Shown here: in pieces, positions 1-7,703 of the stretch
How positions within the stretch are numbered: position 1 is the stretch's first letter
Layout of the letters: the number at the start of each line of letters is the position of its first letter
DNA from: Agrobacterium tumefaciens
GTDB lineage: Bacteria; Pseudomonadota; Alphaproteobacteria; Rhizobiales; Rhizobiaceae
NCBI RefSeq assembly: GCF_009649785.1
Contig: NZ_WJOK01000002.1
Coordinates: forward strand, 329,294 to 393,293
Direction: 5' to 3'
Length of the DNA: 64,000 bases
The notes under the pieces: generated by a model
The model's database searches: none
Told to the model about the DNA's origin: nothing
The model's input: the letters and a program-made list of their open reading frames with translations, nothing else
Position numbers and translations under genes: made by a program

Positions 1-576
1 ATTGAGCGAAAGAAGCTCGATATTCTTGGGGCTTTGCCGCGCCAGCACCTTGGCCATCACTTCGCCGTCACGGCTTTTCAGCACAACGCGGTCGCCGCGC
101 CGAACCTGCGCGCCCGGCTCCACGATCAGGATATCGCCGTCGCGGTAAAGCGGCATCATGCTTTCGCCCTGTACTTCCAGCGCGTAGACGCCCTGCTTGC
201 GTTCGGGAGAAGAGGGGAACTCCACCACATCCCAGCCTTGACCGGCCGGAAAACCGCCATCGTCGAAAAAGCCGCCGGAGCCCGCCTGCGCAAAACCGAG
301 CAGGGGGATGGCATTGTCCGCACCGGAAGGCTGCATTGTCTGCGTCCTGCCGAAAGCATAACCAAAAAACTGGTCGACGCTTGCCCCCGTCGCCTCCAGC
401 ACCTTGGATACCGATTCCGTCGAAGGCCAGCGTTTGCGGCCATCCGGGCCGAAACGTTTCGATTTGTTGAACGAGGTGGGATCGAGACCGGCACGCTTCG
501 CCAAGGCCGAAGGCGTCAGCTGGTGACGTTTGGCAAGCGTATCGATGGCGCTCCAGATCGTCTCGTGTGAAAGCAT
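1..576 (-). CDS. XRE-type repressor with S24 peptidase domain (3' end cut by window edge)
   Basis: LexA/cI-like transcriptional repressor. Read on the minus strand from ATG at 576, the first 192 residues are present and the frame is open to the window edge, so the C-terminus is missing. Residues about 1-65 form a helix-turn-helix (LAKRHQLTPSALAKRAGLD). After a linker comes an S24 peptidase-like fold with the catalytic-serine motif VQGESMMPLYRDGD near residue 140 and the strand-rich GDRVVLKSRDGEVMAKVL, which carries the expected general-base lysine. Such proteins repress their own promoter and sometimes respond to DNA damage. The upstream dyad at 622-662 fits autoregulation. The start is the only in-frame ATG before the HTH. 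Family call is confident; the regulon cannot be told. Confidence 0.85.
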   Translation of the reverse strand, partial: MLSHETIWSAIDTLAKRHQLTPSALAKRAGLDPTSFNKSKRFGPDGRKRWPSTESVSKVLEATGASVDQFFGYAFGRTQTMQPSGADNAIPLLGFAQAGSGGFFDDGGFPAGQGWDVVEFPSSPERKQGVYALEVQGESMMPLYRDGDILIVEPGAQVRRGDRVVLKSRDGEVMAKVLARQSPKNIELLSLN

Positions 577-621
577 GATGAAAGCCCGCAGGTGGAGCCC
601 GTGGCGGAAAAGCTCCTGTCG

Positions 622-662
622 TTTACTCCGCGGAATCTAGACCATATCCCGTCAGGAGTAAA
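622..662 (-). promoter_or_regulatory. Promoter flanked by an inverted-repeat operator upstream of the S24 repressor
   Basis: The octamer TTTACTCC at 622-629 is repeated inverted as GGAGTAAA at 655-662. Read on the minus strand, TTTACT (662-657) and TAGATT (639-634) are separated by exactly 17 bases, as in a sigma-70 type -35/-10 pair. The repeat arms therefore overlap the -35 box and lie just downstream of the -10 box. This is a good layout for self-repression by the adjacent HTH-S24 protein, whose ATG is 46 bases further on. Seen in sequence; function inferred. Confidence 0.55.
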
Positions 663-687
663 GAAAAGAAAGGAATAAAATCCTCGA

Positions 688-1338
688 TTATGCCACCATG
701 GCCGATGTGTTTATCTTGCTGAGCTGTATCACCGCCTGTGTACGGCTATCGACCTTAAGCTTCAACAGAATAGCGGAGACATGCGCCTTGATGGTGGCTT
801 CCGAAACATTCAGCGCATAGGCGATCTGCTTGTTCAGCAGGCCTTCGGCCAGCATGCCCAGAACCCGGCTCTGTTGCGGCGTCAGCGTTCTGAGCCGGCC
901 GATGAGATCAGCCACGTCAGGATCATGCTCCTTTTCGCCCTGACAGCTTGCCGGTATCCACACATCGCCTTCAAGAACCGAGCGAATGCCATCCCTGATA
1001 TCGTCGATGCCCGAGGATTTGGAAATAAAACCGGAAGCGCCGAGTTCGATGGACCGGCGAACAGTGGTCGCGTCGTCCGTTGCCGAAACGATGACGATGG
1101 GCAGGCTGGAAAATTCCGCCCGCAGCGCCATCAGGCCCGAAAATCCGCTGACACCCGGCATGGCGAGGTCCAGAAGCATCAGATCGGCGTCGTTGCATGC
1201 CGTCGCGGCACTTCTGGCAGCCTCGAAATCCCCGGCTTCCATGATTGTCTGCTGCCCGTCGAGACCGGATACGGCCTGTTTGAGGGCACCGCGAAAAAGC
1301 GGGTGGTCGTCTGCAATGATAATGACAAGTTCCGACAT
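688..1338 (-). CDS. LuxR/NarL-family response regulator (CrbR/ErdR-like)
   Basis: Two-domain response regulator of 216 residues. The receiver domain (about 1-125) has the acidic pair in IIIADDHPLFR, the phospho-acceptor Asp at about residue 57 in LMLLDLAMPG, the Thr/Ser switch in IVIVSATDD and the Lys of GFISKSS. A LuxR-type HTH (about 148-210) contains LTPQQSRVLGMLAEG, NKQIAYAL and SEATIKAHVSAIL. No kinase gene is adjacent. Both halves resemble the CrbR/ErdR/AgmR subgroup that in gamma-proteobacteria pairs with symporter-fused histidine kinases to control acetate or alcohol use. Such a kinase lies at 44980-48489 in this window. The pairing is inference; the family assignment is firm. Confidence 0.85.
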   Translation of the reverse strand: MSELVIIIADDHPLFRGALKQAVSGLDGQQTIMEAGDFEAARSAATACNDADLMLLDLAMPGVSGFSGLMALRAEFSSLPIVIVSATDDATTVRRSIELGASGFISKSSGIDDIRDGIRSVLEGDVWIPASCQGEKEHDPDVADLIGRLRTLTPQQSRVLGMLAEGLLNKQIAYALNVSEATIKAHVSAILLKLKVDSRTQAVIQLSKINTSAMVA

Positions 1339-1582
1339 TCTGGCCCCCTCCCAAGGGCGTTATGCGGTTCTTTGAAAGGTATGGCGCACTCCCGTTTGCC
1401 GGCAGTCTAGACTGCTTCCGGCTCCTCTGCTGAAAGGTTGCTCTAATCGGTTGCGTATTACAAGAAAAAGCTTGGGAACAGCCGTCGCGCCAATAAAAAT
1501 GCCGTGGAAACTGTGGACAATCGACCCGCTTTGCGGCAAACCGCCCAGACTGAAAAGCCTTGGAAAGCCTTCGGAGAGCCCC

Positions 1583-1936
1583 ATGCACGAAACGCCCGCG
1601 ATCATTTATAAAATCGTGCCGGAGACGTTGTGGAATGCAGCCAGGGCACAAGGCGTCTTCGAAGGCGCCGCCATCGATCTGACGGATGGGTTCATTCATT
1701 TTTCAACGGCAAAGCAGGCGGCCGAGACTGCCGCCCGGCATTTTTCCGGCCAGACCGACCTGCTTCTGATCGCTGTTGATGGTGCAGCACTTGGCGACAA
1801 GCTGGTTTATGAACCCTCGAGAGGCGGCGATCTTTTCCCCCATCTCTATGCGTCTCTTCCCTTGACCGCCGTGCTTTGGGAAACGCCGCTTTCACTTGGC
1901 CACGATGGCCAGCACCAGTTTCCGGAGATTTTGTGA
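1583..1936 (+). CDS. DUF952 family protein
   Basis: Small cytosolic protein of 117 residues of the DUF952 family, whose function is not established. Typical features seen are the start IIYKIVPETLWNAARAQG, the GFIHFSTAKQAAETAARHF segment, LLLIAVDG, and a C-terminal FPHLYASLPLTAVLWE motif. The open frame extends further upstream, but ATG 1583 is preceded by GGAGAG at 1573-1578 and gives the normal family length. The stop overlaps the pyrD start as TGATG, so the two are translationally coupled, as in many rhizobia. Confidence 0.85.
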   Translation: MHETPAIIYKIVPETLWNAARAQGVFEGAAIDLTDGFIHFSTAKQAAETAARHFSGQTDLLLIAVDGAALGDKLVYEPSRGGDLFPHLYASLPLTAVLWETPLSLGHDGQHQFPEIL

Positions 1937-3027
1937 TGAGCGGATTATTTTCCTCAATCGGCCGCAAGGGCCTGTTTCTTGTCGATCCGGAAAAGGCACA
2001 TGGTCTGTCCGTGGCGGCGCTGAAAAGCGGCTTTCTGCCCACCTGCATGGTGCCGCACGATCCGCGGCTGCAGCAGACCGTTGCAGGCCTCGTTTTCCCC
2101 AATCCGCTCGGCATGGCGGCGGGTTACGACAAGAATGCGGAAGTCCCGGGACCGCTTCTGAGGCTCGGTTTCGGCTTTACTGAAATCGGCACCGTCACGC
2201 CGCGTGGGCAATCCGGCAATCCCAAACCGCGCATCTTCCGTCTGGTTGAGGATGAAGGCGTCATCAACCGCCTCGGTTTCAACAATGAAGGCCATGCCGC
2301 GGCGCTGGAGCGCCTGAAGCAGGCGCAGCTACGCGGCATCGTCGGCGTCAATATCGGTGCCAACAAGGACAGCGAAGACCGCATCGCCGATTATGTCCAG
2401 GGCATCGAGGCCTTTTATTCGGTCGCATCCTATTTCACCGTCAACATCTCTTCGCCCAATACGCCGGGTCTGCGTGACTTGCAGGCGCGCGAAAGCCTCG
2501 CGGCACTTCTTGGCGCCGTGCTGGAGCGCCGCAGGGCAGAAGCCGAACGTTTTGGCAAACGCATTCCGATCTTCCTGAAGATCGCGCCCGATCTGACCGA
2601 GGAAGGGCTGGATGACGTGGCGGAAGAGGCGCTGGCCCATGATCTCGATGGCCTGATCGTCTCCAACACCACGCTCTCGCGTGAAGGCCTGCGGCCCGGT
2701 CCGCATAAGGGTGAGGCGGGTGGATTGTCCGGCAAGCCGCTATTCGAGCTGTCGACCACTGTTCTCGCCAAGATGCGCCGGCGCGTCGGCAGCAATCTGC
2801 CCATCATCGGCGTGGGTGGCGTTTCTTCGCCGGAAACGGCACTGGAAAAGGTAAGGGCAGGGGCCGATCTGGTTCAGCTCTATTCCTGCATGGTCTATGA
2901 AGGCCCCGGCCTGCCGTCGTCCATCGTCAAAGGCCTGTCGAAGCTGGTCTCTCGCGAAGGTGTGCAGTCCATTCGTGACCTACGCGACAGCACGGTCGAC
3001 CGCTGGGCCGACCGCAAGCTTGGATGA
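1936..3027 (+). CDS. pyrD: Dihydroorotate dehydrogenase (quinone), class 2
   Basis: Fourth step of pyrimidine synthesis: oxidises dihydroorotate to orotate with FMN and passes electrons to ubiquinone at the inner membrane. The protein has 363 residues, normal for class 2. It has the N-terminal membrane-contact helix (GLFLVDPEKAHGLSVAALKSG), the FMN-binding NPLGMAAGYDKNAEV, the FNNEGH segment, VNISSPNTPGLRDLQ with the catalytic serine, the KIAPDLTEEG and VSNTTLSREGL segments, and the phosphate-binding IGVGGVSSPE...GADLVQLYSCMVYEGP. It starts inside the stop codon of the DUF952 gene. No attenuator is visible. Confidence 0.97.
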   Translation: MSGLFSSIGRKGLFLVDPEKAHGLSVAALKSGFLPTCMVPHDPRLQQTVAGLVFPNPLGMAAGYDKNAEVPGPLLRLGFGFTEIGTVTPRGQSGNPKPRIFRLVEDEGVINRLGFNNEGHAAALERLKQAQLRGIVGVNIGANKDSEDRIADYVQGIEAFYSVASYFTVNISSPNTPGLRDLQARESLAALLGAVLERRRAEAERFGKRIPIFLKIAPDLTEEGLDDVAEEALAHDLDGLIVSNTTLSREGLRPGPHKGEAGGLSGKPLFELSTTVLAKMRRRVGSNLPIIGVGGVSSPETALEKVRAGADLVQLYSCMVYEGPGLPSSIVKGLSKLVSREGVQSIRDLRDSTVDRWADRKLG

Positions 3028-3096
3028 CGATGACCTGAACGGTCGAGACGCTGCGTCGGTTAAGATAAGTGCTTATCGTGGTGGTGTGCTCTCCTG

Positions 3097-3127
3097 CCTC
3101 ATCCCTGTGACAGGGACAGGAATGAGG
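3097..3127. repeat. Short palindromic intergenic repeat
   Basis: The gap between pyrD and the downstream gene carries a near-perfect palindrome whose ends read CCTCATCCCTGT and ACAGGAATGAGG. The same end sequences bound the 115-base element at 20826-20940, so this looks like a short, internally deleted member of the same family. It could also act as a transcription-blocking hairpin between two convergent genes, although no T-run follows. Confidence 0.6.
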
Positions 3128-3152
3128 GTGTAGGGGGCGTCCCCCCGTTATC

Positions 3153-3650
3153 TCACGCGCAGAGCACCATCGCCCAATAGGGCCGGTTGCGGCTTGCGGC
3201 ATCATAGGCAACCGCGACGCCAAGGCCATTATAGGGTCCGAGCATGTTTTCGAGATGATGTTTCGAGCCGATCCAGGCCTTGACGACACGCTCCACGCTG
3301 TCCTGCCCGGCCGCCACGTTTTCCGCTGCTGGTAGCGGCACATTGCCGTCCTTCATGCGGATGAGGAAACTGTCGGTCAGGCCGATCAGATGCGCCATCT
3401 TCTGCGCCTTGACCATGCGTCCGGCCTGATAAGCGGCCGCACCACTTGCCGCACTACTGAAGGAGAGTGGCGAAAGCCCTTTCGAGCGGCGCAACTCGTT
3501 GACCATTGGAAGCGCTGCCGCGGTCTCATCGCGGGTGCCTGACGGCATGCCCTTGTTTGTAGGCACGGAAACACAGGCGGAAAGAACGGAACCGGCGGAA
3601 ATCAGCACGAAGCCGCGCCGCGTAAGCGTCTGGAAAGATGTGTCGGTCAT
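3153..3650 (-). CDS. CAP/SCP-domain lipoprotein
   Basis: Secreted protein of 165 residues with a CAP (cysteine-rich secretory/PR-1-like) fold. The N-terminus has a twin-arginine pair (TRRGFVLISAG, residues 10-20) and a lipobox (SVLSAC) with Cys26, so it is probably a lipoprotein anchored in the cell envelope. The CAP region contains LPMVNELRRSKGL, AAYQAGRMVKAQKMAHL, AENVAAG, VVKAWIGSKHHLENML and the closing RPYWAMVLCA, the usual order for bacterial CAP proteins (SGNH-like signature His and Glu retained). Function in bacteria is poorly known. Start ATG at 3650 lies one base after the stop of the gene at 3652-3918, so the two form an operon. Confidence 0.85.
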   Translation of the reverse strand: MTDTSFQTLTRRGFVLISAGSVLSACVSVPTNKGMPSGTRDETAAALPMVNELRRSKGLSPLSFSSAASGAAAYQAGRMVKAQKMAHLIGLTDSFLIRMKDGNVPLPAAENVAAGQDSVERVVKAWIGSKHHLENMLGPYNGLGVAVAYDAASRNRPYWAMVLCA

Positions 3651-3651
3651 G

Positions 3652-3918
3652 TCAGCGGCGATAGCTCAGGAGGCGCAGGATGATGAAAATGGGTATGACG
3701 ATCGTCGCGCCAAGGATCAGATAGTCGCCGATTGCGCCAAGCGCTTGGAAACCGCTGCGCCACAGATCGACCACGAAGTCGCGTGCGCCATAGATGATAT
3801 TCCATGGCGTCAATCCGAAGATCGCCATCAGAAAGCCGACGAGCAATGAAACCACCAGTAGCTTCACCACGGTGCGGGCCACCGTATCACCCAGCATTTT
3901 GTTGACCTCACCGGCCAT
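3652..3918 (-). CDS. Small two-TM membrane protein (DUF6460-like)
   Basis: Integral membrane protein of 88 residues with two hydrophobic helices, LVVSLLVGFLMAIFGL (about 22-37) and YLILGATIVIPIFIILRLL (about 66-84), joined by WNIIYGARDFVVDLWRSGF. It resembles the short DUF6460 proteins of Rhizobiales; no function is known. ATG 3918 was chosen over the TTG six bases upstream because AGGAGA sits seven bases before it. It is upstream of, and nearly touches, the CAP lipoprotein gene, so both are likely envelope proteins made together. Confidence 0.75.
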   Translation of the reverse strand: MAGEVNKMLGDTVARTVVKLLVVSLLVGFLMAIFGLTPWNIIYGARDFVVDLWRSGFQALGAIGDYLILGATIVIPIFIILRLLSYRR

Positions 3919-4086
3919 CAGCAAGTCTCCTGTTTTGTCCTGACATATGAAGCACGCTGCTTCGATGCAAGTTTCGGTGCACTATATCGCGTCATATTCG
4001 CAATTCCATGAGTGCGCCATGAAATAGGACTTGAGTTTTTTTATGGCTTGATAAATGACAGCCGACATCTTCTCAGGAAATCTTGA

Positions 4087-5028
4087 ATGGCCCCAAACCA
4101 GTTTTCTTCCGGTGACGTCATTGCCGACCGCCGGGCGGACTATGCCCGCATGTTGGCGGAGAGTGGTGATTATCCCGCCGCCGCCGAACTCATGGAGCAG
4201 GCGCTTGAACTTGCGCCACGGTGGACGGCGGGCTGGTTTCGCTTCGGGGAATATCATGAAAAGGCGGGGGAAGCGGACAAAGCTGTGGCGGCTTACGAAA
4301 AAGTCGCCGAACTGGATACGGAAGGGCTGTTTGCAGCCGAACTGAAACTCGCGGTTCTCGGCGCCGCGGACACACCGGAGCAGCCGCCGAGCCGTTATGT
4401 AGAAGGGCTGTTCGACGATTATGCAGACCGTTTCGAAACGTCGCTCGTCGAGAAACTGGATTACAGCGTACCGCAAAAGCTGGCGGAGCTGATCGGCAAG
4501 GCGGCGGGAGGCGGCGTCTTCGACACCATTGTCGATATTGGCTGCGGCACCGGCCTTCTCGGCGTTGAAATCCGCCTCCTGGCAAAGCGGCTGGAAGGTT
4601 TCGACATTTCCCAGAACATGCTCGCCAAGGCGGAGGAAAAGGGACTTTACGACCATCTCGGCCAGGCCGATCTATCGCTGGAAGCTGACACCTCGGGACT
4701 GTTCGCGCCGGCAATGCCGCACCACCGCGCGGACCTCGTCGCCGCCGCCGACGTGATGATGTATCTCGGCAGTCTCGAAACAGTCATGCCCCTCGTTTCG
4801 GCCCTGCTTGCGCCCTCCGGCTTCTTCGCCTTTTCGGTGGAGGACGCAGGGGATGAAGATGGTTTCGTGCTGCGGGAATCGCTGCGTTACGCACATTCGA
4901 AAAGCTATGTGAGCGGCCTTCTTGAGCGGGCAGGCTATTCTCTTATCGAAATCCGCAAAACCACCATTCGCAAGGATGCCGGAAAACCCCTTTCCGGCAT
5001 TCTTTTTCTTGCCCGCGCCAAAGCCTGA
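4087..5028 (+). CDS. TPR-containing class I SAM-dependent methyltransferase
   Basis: Protein of 313 residues. Residues about 8-80 form two tetratricopeptide-like helical pairs (ADYARMLAESGDYPAAAELM, GEADKAVAAYEKVAELD). After a short linker with YVEGLFDDYADRFE, a Rossmann methyltransferase domain begins, with the SAM-binding motif I VDIGCGTGLLGVE near residue 155, FDISQNMLAKAEEKGLYD, and DLVAAADVMMYLGSL. This TPR-methyltransferase architecture, with a contact-forming YDDYA-type segment, is common in alphaproteobacteria; the substrate is unknown. It stands alone on the plus strand. Confidence 0.85.
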   Translation: MAPNQFSSGDVIADRRADYARMLAESGDYPAAAELMEQALELAPRWTAGWFRFGEYHEKAGEADKAVAAYEKVAELDTEGLFAAELKLAVLGAADTPEQPPSRYVEGLFDDYADRFETSLVEKLDYSVPQKLAELIGKAAGGGVFDTIVDIGCGTGLLGVEIRLLAKRLEGFDISQNMLAKAEEKGLYDHLGQADLSLEADTSGLFAPAMPHHRADLVAAADVMMYLGSLETVMPLVSALLAPSGFFAFSVEDAGDEDGFVLRESLRYAHSKSYVSGLLERAGYSLIEIRKTTIRKDAGKPLSGILFLARAKA

Positions 5029-5135
5029 ACATTTCGTTTCTTGCCTTTTTCACGATAGGTCAGTCGTCCTTACGTATCCATCTTGATCGCGTGTTTGTTG
5101 CAGTGCAAAATGCGCGGAAACCTGAGGGAAAAAGC

Positions 5136-5774
5136 GTGAGCAGAACGAGAAGCGTTTACAGCATGTGGAGTTCGGATCCGGCCAAACATGCGCCGGTGGA
5201 AGACGTGCAGGGCATCGTTACCGGAGCTATCGTATCGGCGCTCGGTTTTTATCTGCTGAACAAGGTCGGCCTTTTGACCGGTGGCACCGCCGGCGTCGCC
5301 TTCCTCATTCACTATGCCTTCGGCATCAGCTTCGGCCTCCTGTTCTTCCTCGTCAATCTGCCCTTCTATTACCTCTCCTTCCGCCGCCTCGGTCTTGCCT
5401 TTTCCATCAAGACCTTCATTGCCATCGGTCTTGTTTCGGTGCTGACGGAAGTGGAAGCGCGCTGGATGGTCATTGACAGCATCAACCCGCTCTGGGCGGC
5501 GCTGCTCGGTGGCCTGCTCCTCGGTTACGGGTTGCTGGCGCTTTATCGCCATCGCGCCAGCCTCGGCGGCATTGGCATTCTGGCCATCTATATTCAGGAC
5601 CGCTTCGGCATCCGCGCCGGCCTGATCCAGCTTGCCTTCGATGCATTCGTGATGCTCTGCGCCTTCCTCGTCATCGATCCGGCCACCGTCGTCTATTCGA
5701 TTGTCGGCGCCTTCGTGCTGAACATGTTTCTCGCCATCAACCACCGCTCGGACAGATACATCGTTGTGCGCTGA
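5136..5774 (+). CDS. YitT-family membrane protein, copy 1
   Basis: Polytopic inner-membrane protein of about 212 residues with five to six hydrophobic helices (IVTGAIVSALGFYLLNKVGLL, LLFFLVNLPFYYLSF, LGGLLLGYGLLALY, LIQLAFDAFVMLCAFLVI, IVGAFVLNMFLAI). The TGGTAG and HRASLGGIGILAIYIQ segments are typical of the YitT/YpjC family, whose transport role is unproven. The GTG at 5136 is chosen because GAGGGA precedes it and the resulting N-terminus lines up with copy 2. An ATG at 5163 is an alternative. It is followed 73 bases later by a close paralogue on the same strand. Confidence 0.85.
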   Translation: MSRTRSVYSMWSSDPAKHAPVEDVQGIVTGAIVSALGFYLLNKVGLLTGGTAGVAFLIHYAFGISFGLLFFLVNLPFYYLSFRRLGLAFSIKTFIAIGLVSVLTEVEARWMVIDSINPLWAALLGGLLLGYGLLALYRHRASLGGIGILAIYIQDRFGIRAGLIQLAFDAFVMLCAFLVIDPATVVYSIVGAFVLNMFLAINHRSDRYIVVR

Positions 5775-5847
5775 AGAAAGTACGCTTGAAATCTCTCGCG
5801 CTTGGGCGCAATAGCTCGATCAAGGCCGGAAAATCAGGGGAACAGGC

Positions 5848-6489
5848 ATGGGCGATACGACTACGCGCAAGCGCGTGAATATCTGGGCTTCCGCGCCCGA
5901 TCGCCATTCGCTGCTGGAAGATGCCCAGGGCGTTCTGGCGGGCAGCATGCTGGTCTCGCTCGGCGTGACGCTGCTTTCCGCTGCGGGCCTCCTCACCGGG
6001 GGTGTGGTGGGTATTGCCTTTCTGGTGCACTATTCGATCGGCTTCAGCTTCGGCGCGGTGTTCTTCCTCGTCAATCTGCCGTTTTATTATCTCGCCTTCC
6101 GCCGTCTCGGCCTTGCCTTCACGGTCAAGACCTTTTGCGCCATTGCCATGACGGCGCTGCTTTCGGAATATATGCCGGGCTTCTTCGCGTTCGAAAGCAT
6201 CAATCCCGTCGCGGCCGCCCTTTTCGGCGGGTTGACGGTCGCGGCAGGCATGCTGGCACTGTTCCGCCATCGCACCAGCCTCGGCGGCTTCGGCATATTG
6301 GCGCTTTATCTCCAGGACCGTTTTGGCTGGCGCGCCGGTCTCGTCCAGCTCGCCTTCGATGGCATGGTGCTGGCGTGCTCATTCTTCGTGGCGACACCCT
6401 TCGTCATCCTCTGCTCCATCCTCGGCGCGCTGGTCATGAATCTCGCGCTCGCCATCAATCATAGAAACGACCGCTACATCGCCATGTAA
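5848..6489 (+). CDS. YitT-family membrane protein, copy 2
   Basis: Paralogue of the preceding gene, 213 residues, aligning nearly end to end: SAPDRHSLLEDAQGVLAG against SSDPAKHAPVEDVQGIVTG, GAVFFLVNLPFYYLAFRRLGL against LLFFLVNLPFYYLSFRRLGL, and HRTSLGGFGILALYLQDRFG against HRASLGGIGILAIYIQDRFG. Both end in the same AINHR.DRYI tail. Clearly a tandem duplication that has diverged, with different charged loops and C-termini (VVR against AM). No function can be assigned; heteromer formation is possible but only inferred. Confidence 0.86.
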   Translation: MGDTTTRKRVNIWASAPDRHSLLEDAQGVLAGSMLVSLGVTLLSAAGLLTGGVVGIAFLVHYSIGFSFGAVFFLVNLPFYYLAFRRLGLAFTVKTFCAIAMTALLSEYMPGFFAFESINPVAAALFGGLTVAAGMLALFRHRTSLGGFGILALYLQDRFGWRAGLVQLAFDGMVLACSFFVATPFVILCSILGALVMNLALAINHRNDRYIAM

Positions 6490-6515
6490 CGGTCGTCCGG
6501 TGCAGGTAAAGCGGA

Positions 6516-6977
6516 TCAGGCTGCTTTTGCTGCCGTTTCGACCGGGTGCTGCGAACGGAAGCCGACGGCGATGCGGTTCCAGGTGTTGATGGCACCGATG
6601 GCAACGGTGATCTTCACGATGTCCTCATCGGAGAAATGCGCCTTCAGGGCCTCGAAGGCGTCATCCGGAGCGCCGGTTTCGGCAATCTTCGTTACCGCAT
6701 CCACCCAGCCGAGCAACGCCCGTTCCTGTTCGGTATATACCGGGGATTCCCGCCAAACGCTCATCAGGTTGATCCACTGTTCGGAAAGACCGTCGTGACG
6801 GCTTTCCTTCACATGCATGTCCACACAGAACGCGCAGCCATTGATGATTGATGCGCGCAGCTTGATGAGATGAACGAAGCGGCGCTCGAGGCCGCTGCTC
6901 TGGACGTAGGTTTCGAGCGCCATCACGGCTTTGAAGGCTTCAGGGGATGCCTTGGCATAGTTCAAACGGGTTTTCAT
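6516..6977 (-). CDS. AhpD-like/carboxymuconolactone decarboxylase-family protein
   Basis: Protein of 153 residues of the AhpD-like superfamily. The active-site motif CAFCVDMH (Cys48, Cys51, His55) is intact, in the helix context FVHLIKLRASIINGCAFC, followed by the family's WRESPVYTEQERALLGWVDAVTK and IGAINTWNRIAVGFR. Members act as thiol peroxidase/reductase partners or have unknown redox roles; true decarboxylase activity is unlikely. It lies 100 bases downstream of, and in the same direction as, an Rrf2 regulator, suggesting redox-controlled expression. Confidence 0.85.
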   Translation of the reverse strand: MKTRLNYAKASPEAFKAVMALETYVQSSGLERRFVHLIKLRASIINGCAFCVDMHVKESRHDGLSEQWINLMSVWRESPVYTEQERALLGWVDAVTKIAETGAPDDAFEALKAHFSDEDIVKITVAIGAINTWNRIAVGFRSQHPVETAAKAA

Positions 6978-7077
6978 GTGTCTCTCTCCATTCGTGGTTC
7001 AGTTTGAGGGGCATGTGTCATCGTTCCGGGAAGCTGCGAAGCTCTCCGGTATTTCAGATGGTTGGGTCTTTTAGGTT

Positions 7078-7581
7078 CTAGCGCGTCGCCGTCCTGCGCT
7101 CGTTCAGCTCCAGAAAGGCGCAACCGCGTGCCGCAATGCCGCCGTCGTCAGTGGCGGCAAGGTCGCCCAGAATGTCGGCAATGCTGGTTTTAGCGAGTTC
7201 CGCCCGATAGGCTTTCTCCGCCTTCAGCATCGCGGCGTTGATGCCGCAGGGCTTGGTGAAATAACGTCCCGGCAAGGGGTTCGGCCCGCGCTGGCGAATT
7301 TCCGCGCAGCGAAAGGCAGGCTGTGGTCCCTCCACGGCCAGAACAATATCAAGCAGGGTAATCTTGTCGGTTGTCCGGGCCAGACGATAACCGCCCTTCG
7401 GCCCTGGTACGGTGGAAACTATTCCGGCACCGGAAAGCAATTGCAGGTGCTTCAAGAGATAACTCGTGGAAACGCCATGGAATTCTGCCAGCGCCGCCGC
7501 CGAAAGCACGCCACCTTCGGAAAGTCCCGCTAACATGCCCACGCTGTGAATGGCCTGTTCAACGCCGTCGCCGAGTTTCAT
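7078..7581 (-). CDS. Rrf2-family transcriptional regulator
   Basis: Winged-helix Rrf2 regulator of 167 residues. It shows the family signature VSTSYLLKHLQLLSGAGIVST followed by GPKGGYRLAR, then an alpha-helical dimerisation region. Iron-sulfur members carry three closely spaced cysteines. Here there are Cys92 (FRCAEI) and Cys112 (KPCGIN) in that zone and one more near the C-terminus (ARGCAFL), so a cluster or a thiol switch are both possible. It sits upstream of the AhpD-like gene. A 17-base perfect dyad lies 35 bases ahead of its ATG, suggesting autoregulation. Confidence 0.88.
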   Translation of the reverse strand: MKLGDGVEQAIHSVGMLAGLSEGGVLSAAALAEFHGVSTSYLLKHLQLLSGAGIVSTVPGPKGGYRLARTTDKITLLDIVLAVEGPQPAFRCAEIRQRGPNPLPGRYFTKPCGINAAMLKAEKAYRAELAKTSIADILGDLAATDDGGIAARGCAFLELNERRTATR

Positions 7582-7615
7582 TCGATTTGCTCACGTTTGG
7601 TTTGCTTTAGTAGCG

Positions 7616-7632
7616 TGGATATTATTTATCCA
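7616..7632. promoter_or_regulatory. Perfect dyad, probable Rrf2 operator
   Basis: TGGATA at 7616-7621 and TATCCA at 7627-7632 flank five A/T bases, a perfect 17-base dyad centred about 43 bases before the Rrf2 start codon and in the divergent gap to the helicase gene. The AT-rich core reads like a -10 box on the minus strand. Size and position are those of Rrf2-type self-operators; which protein binds is inferred. Confidence 0.45.
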
Positions 7633-7703
7633 TGATTATGCATTCCTGTCAAGCAGCTCTGTTCCGCTCTTCTTTTTTCAAGGTTTCTCACTACCTTGAA
7701 GGC

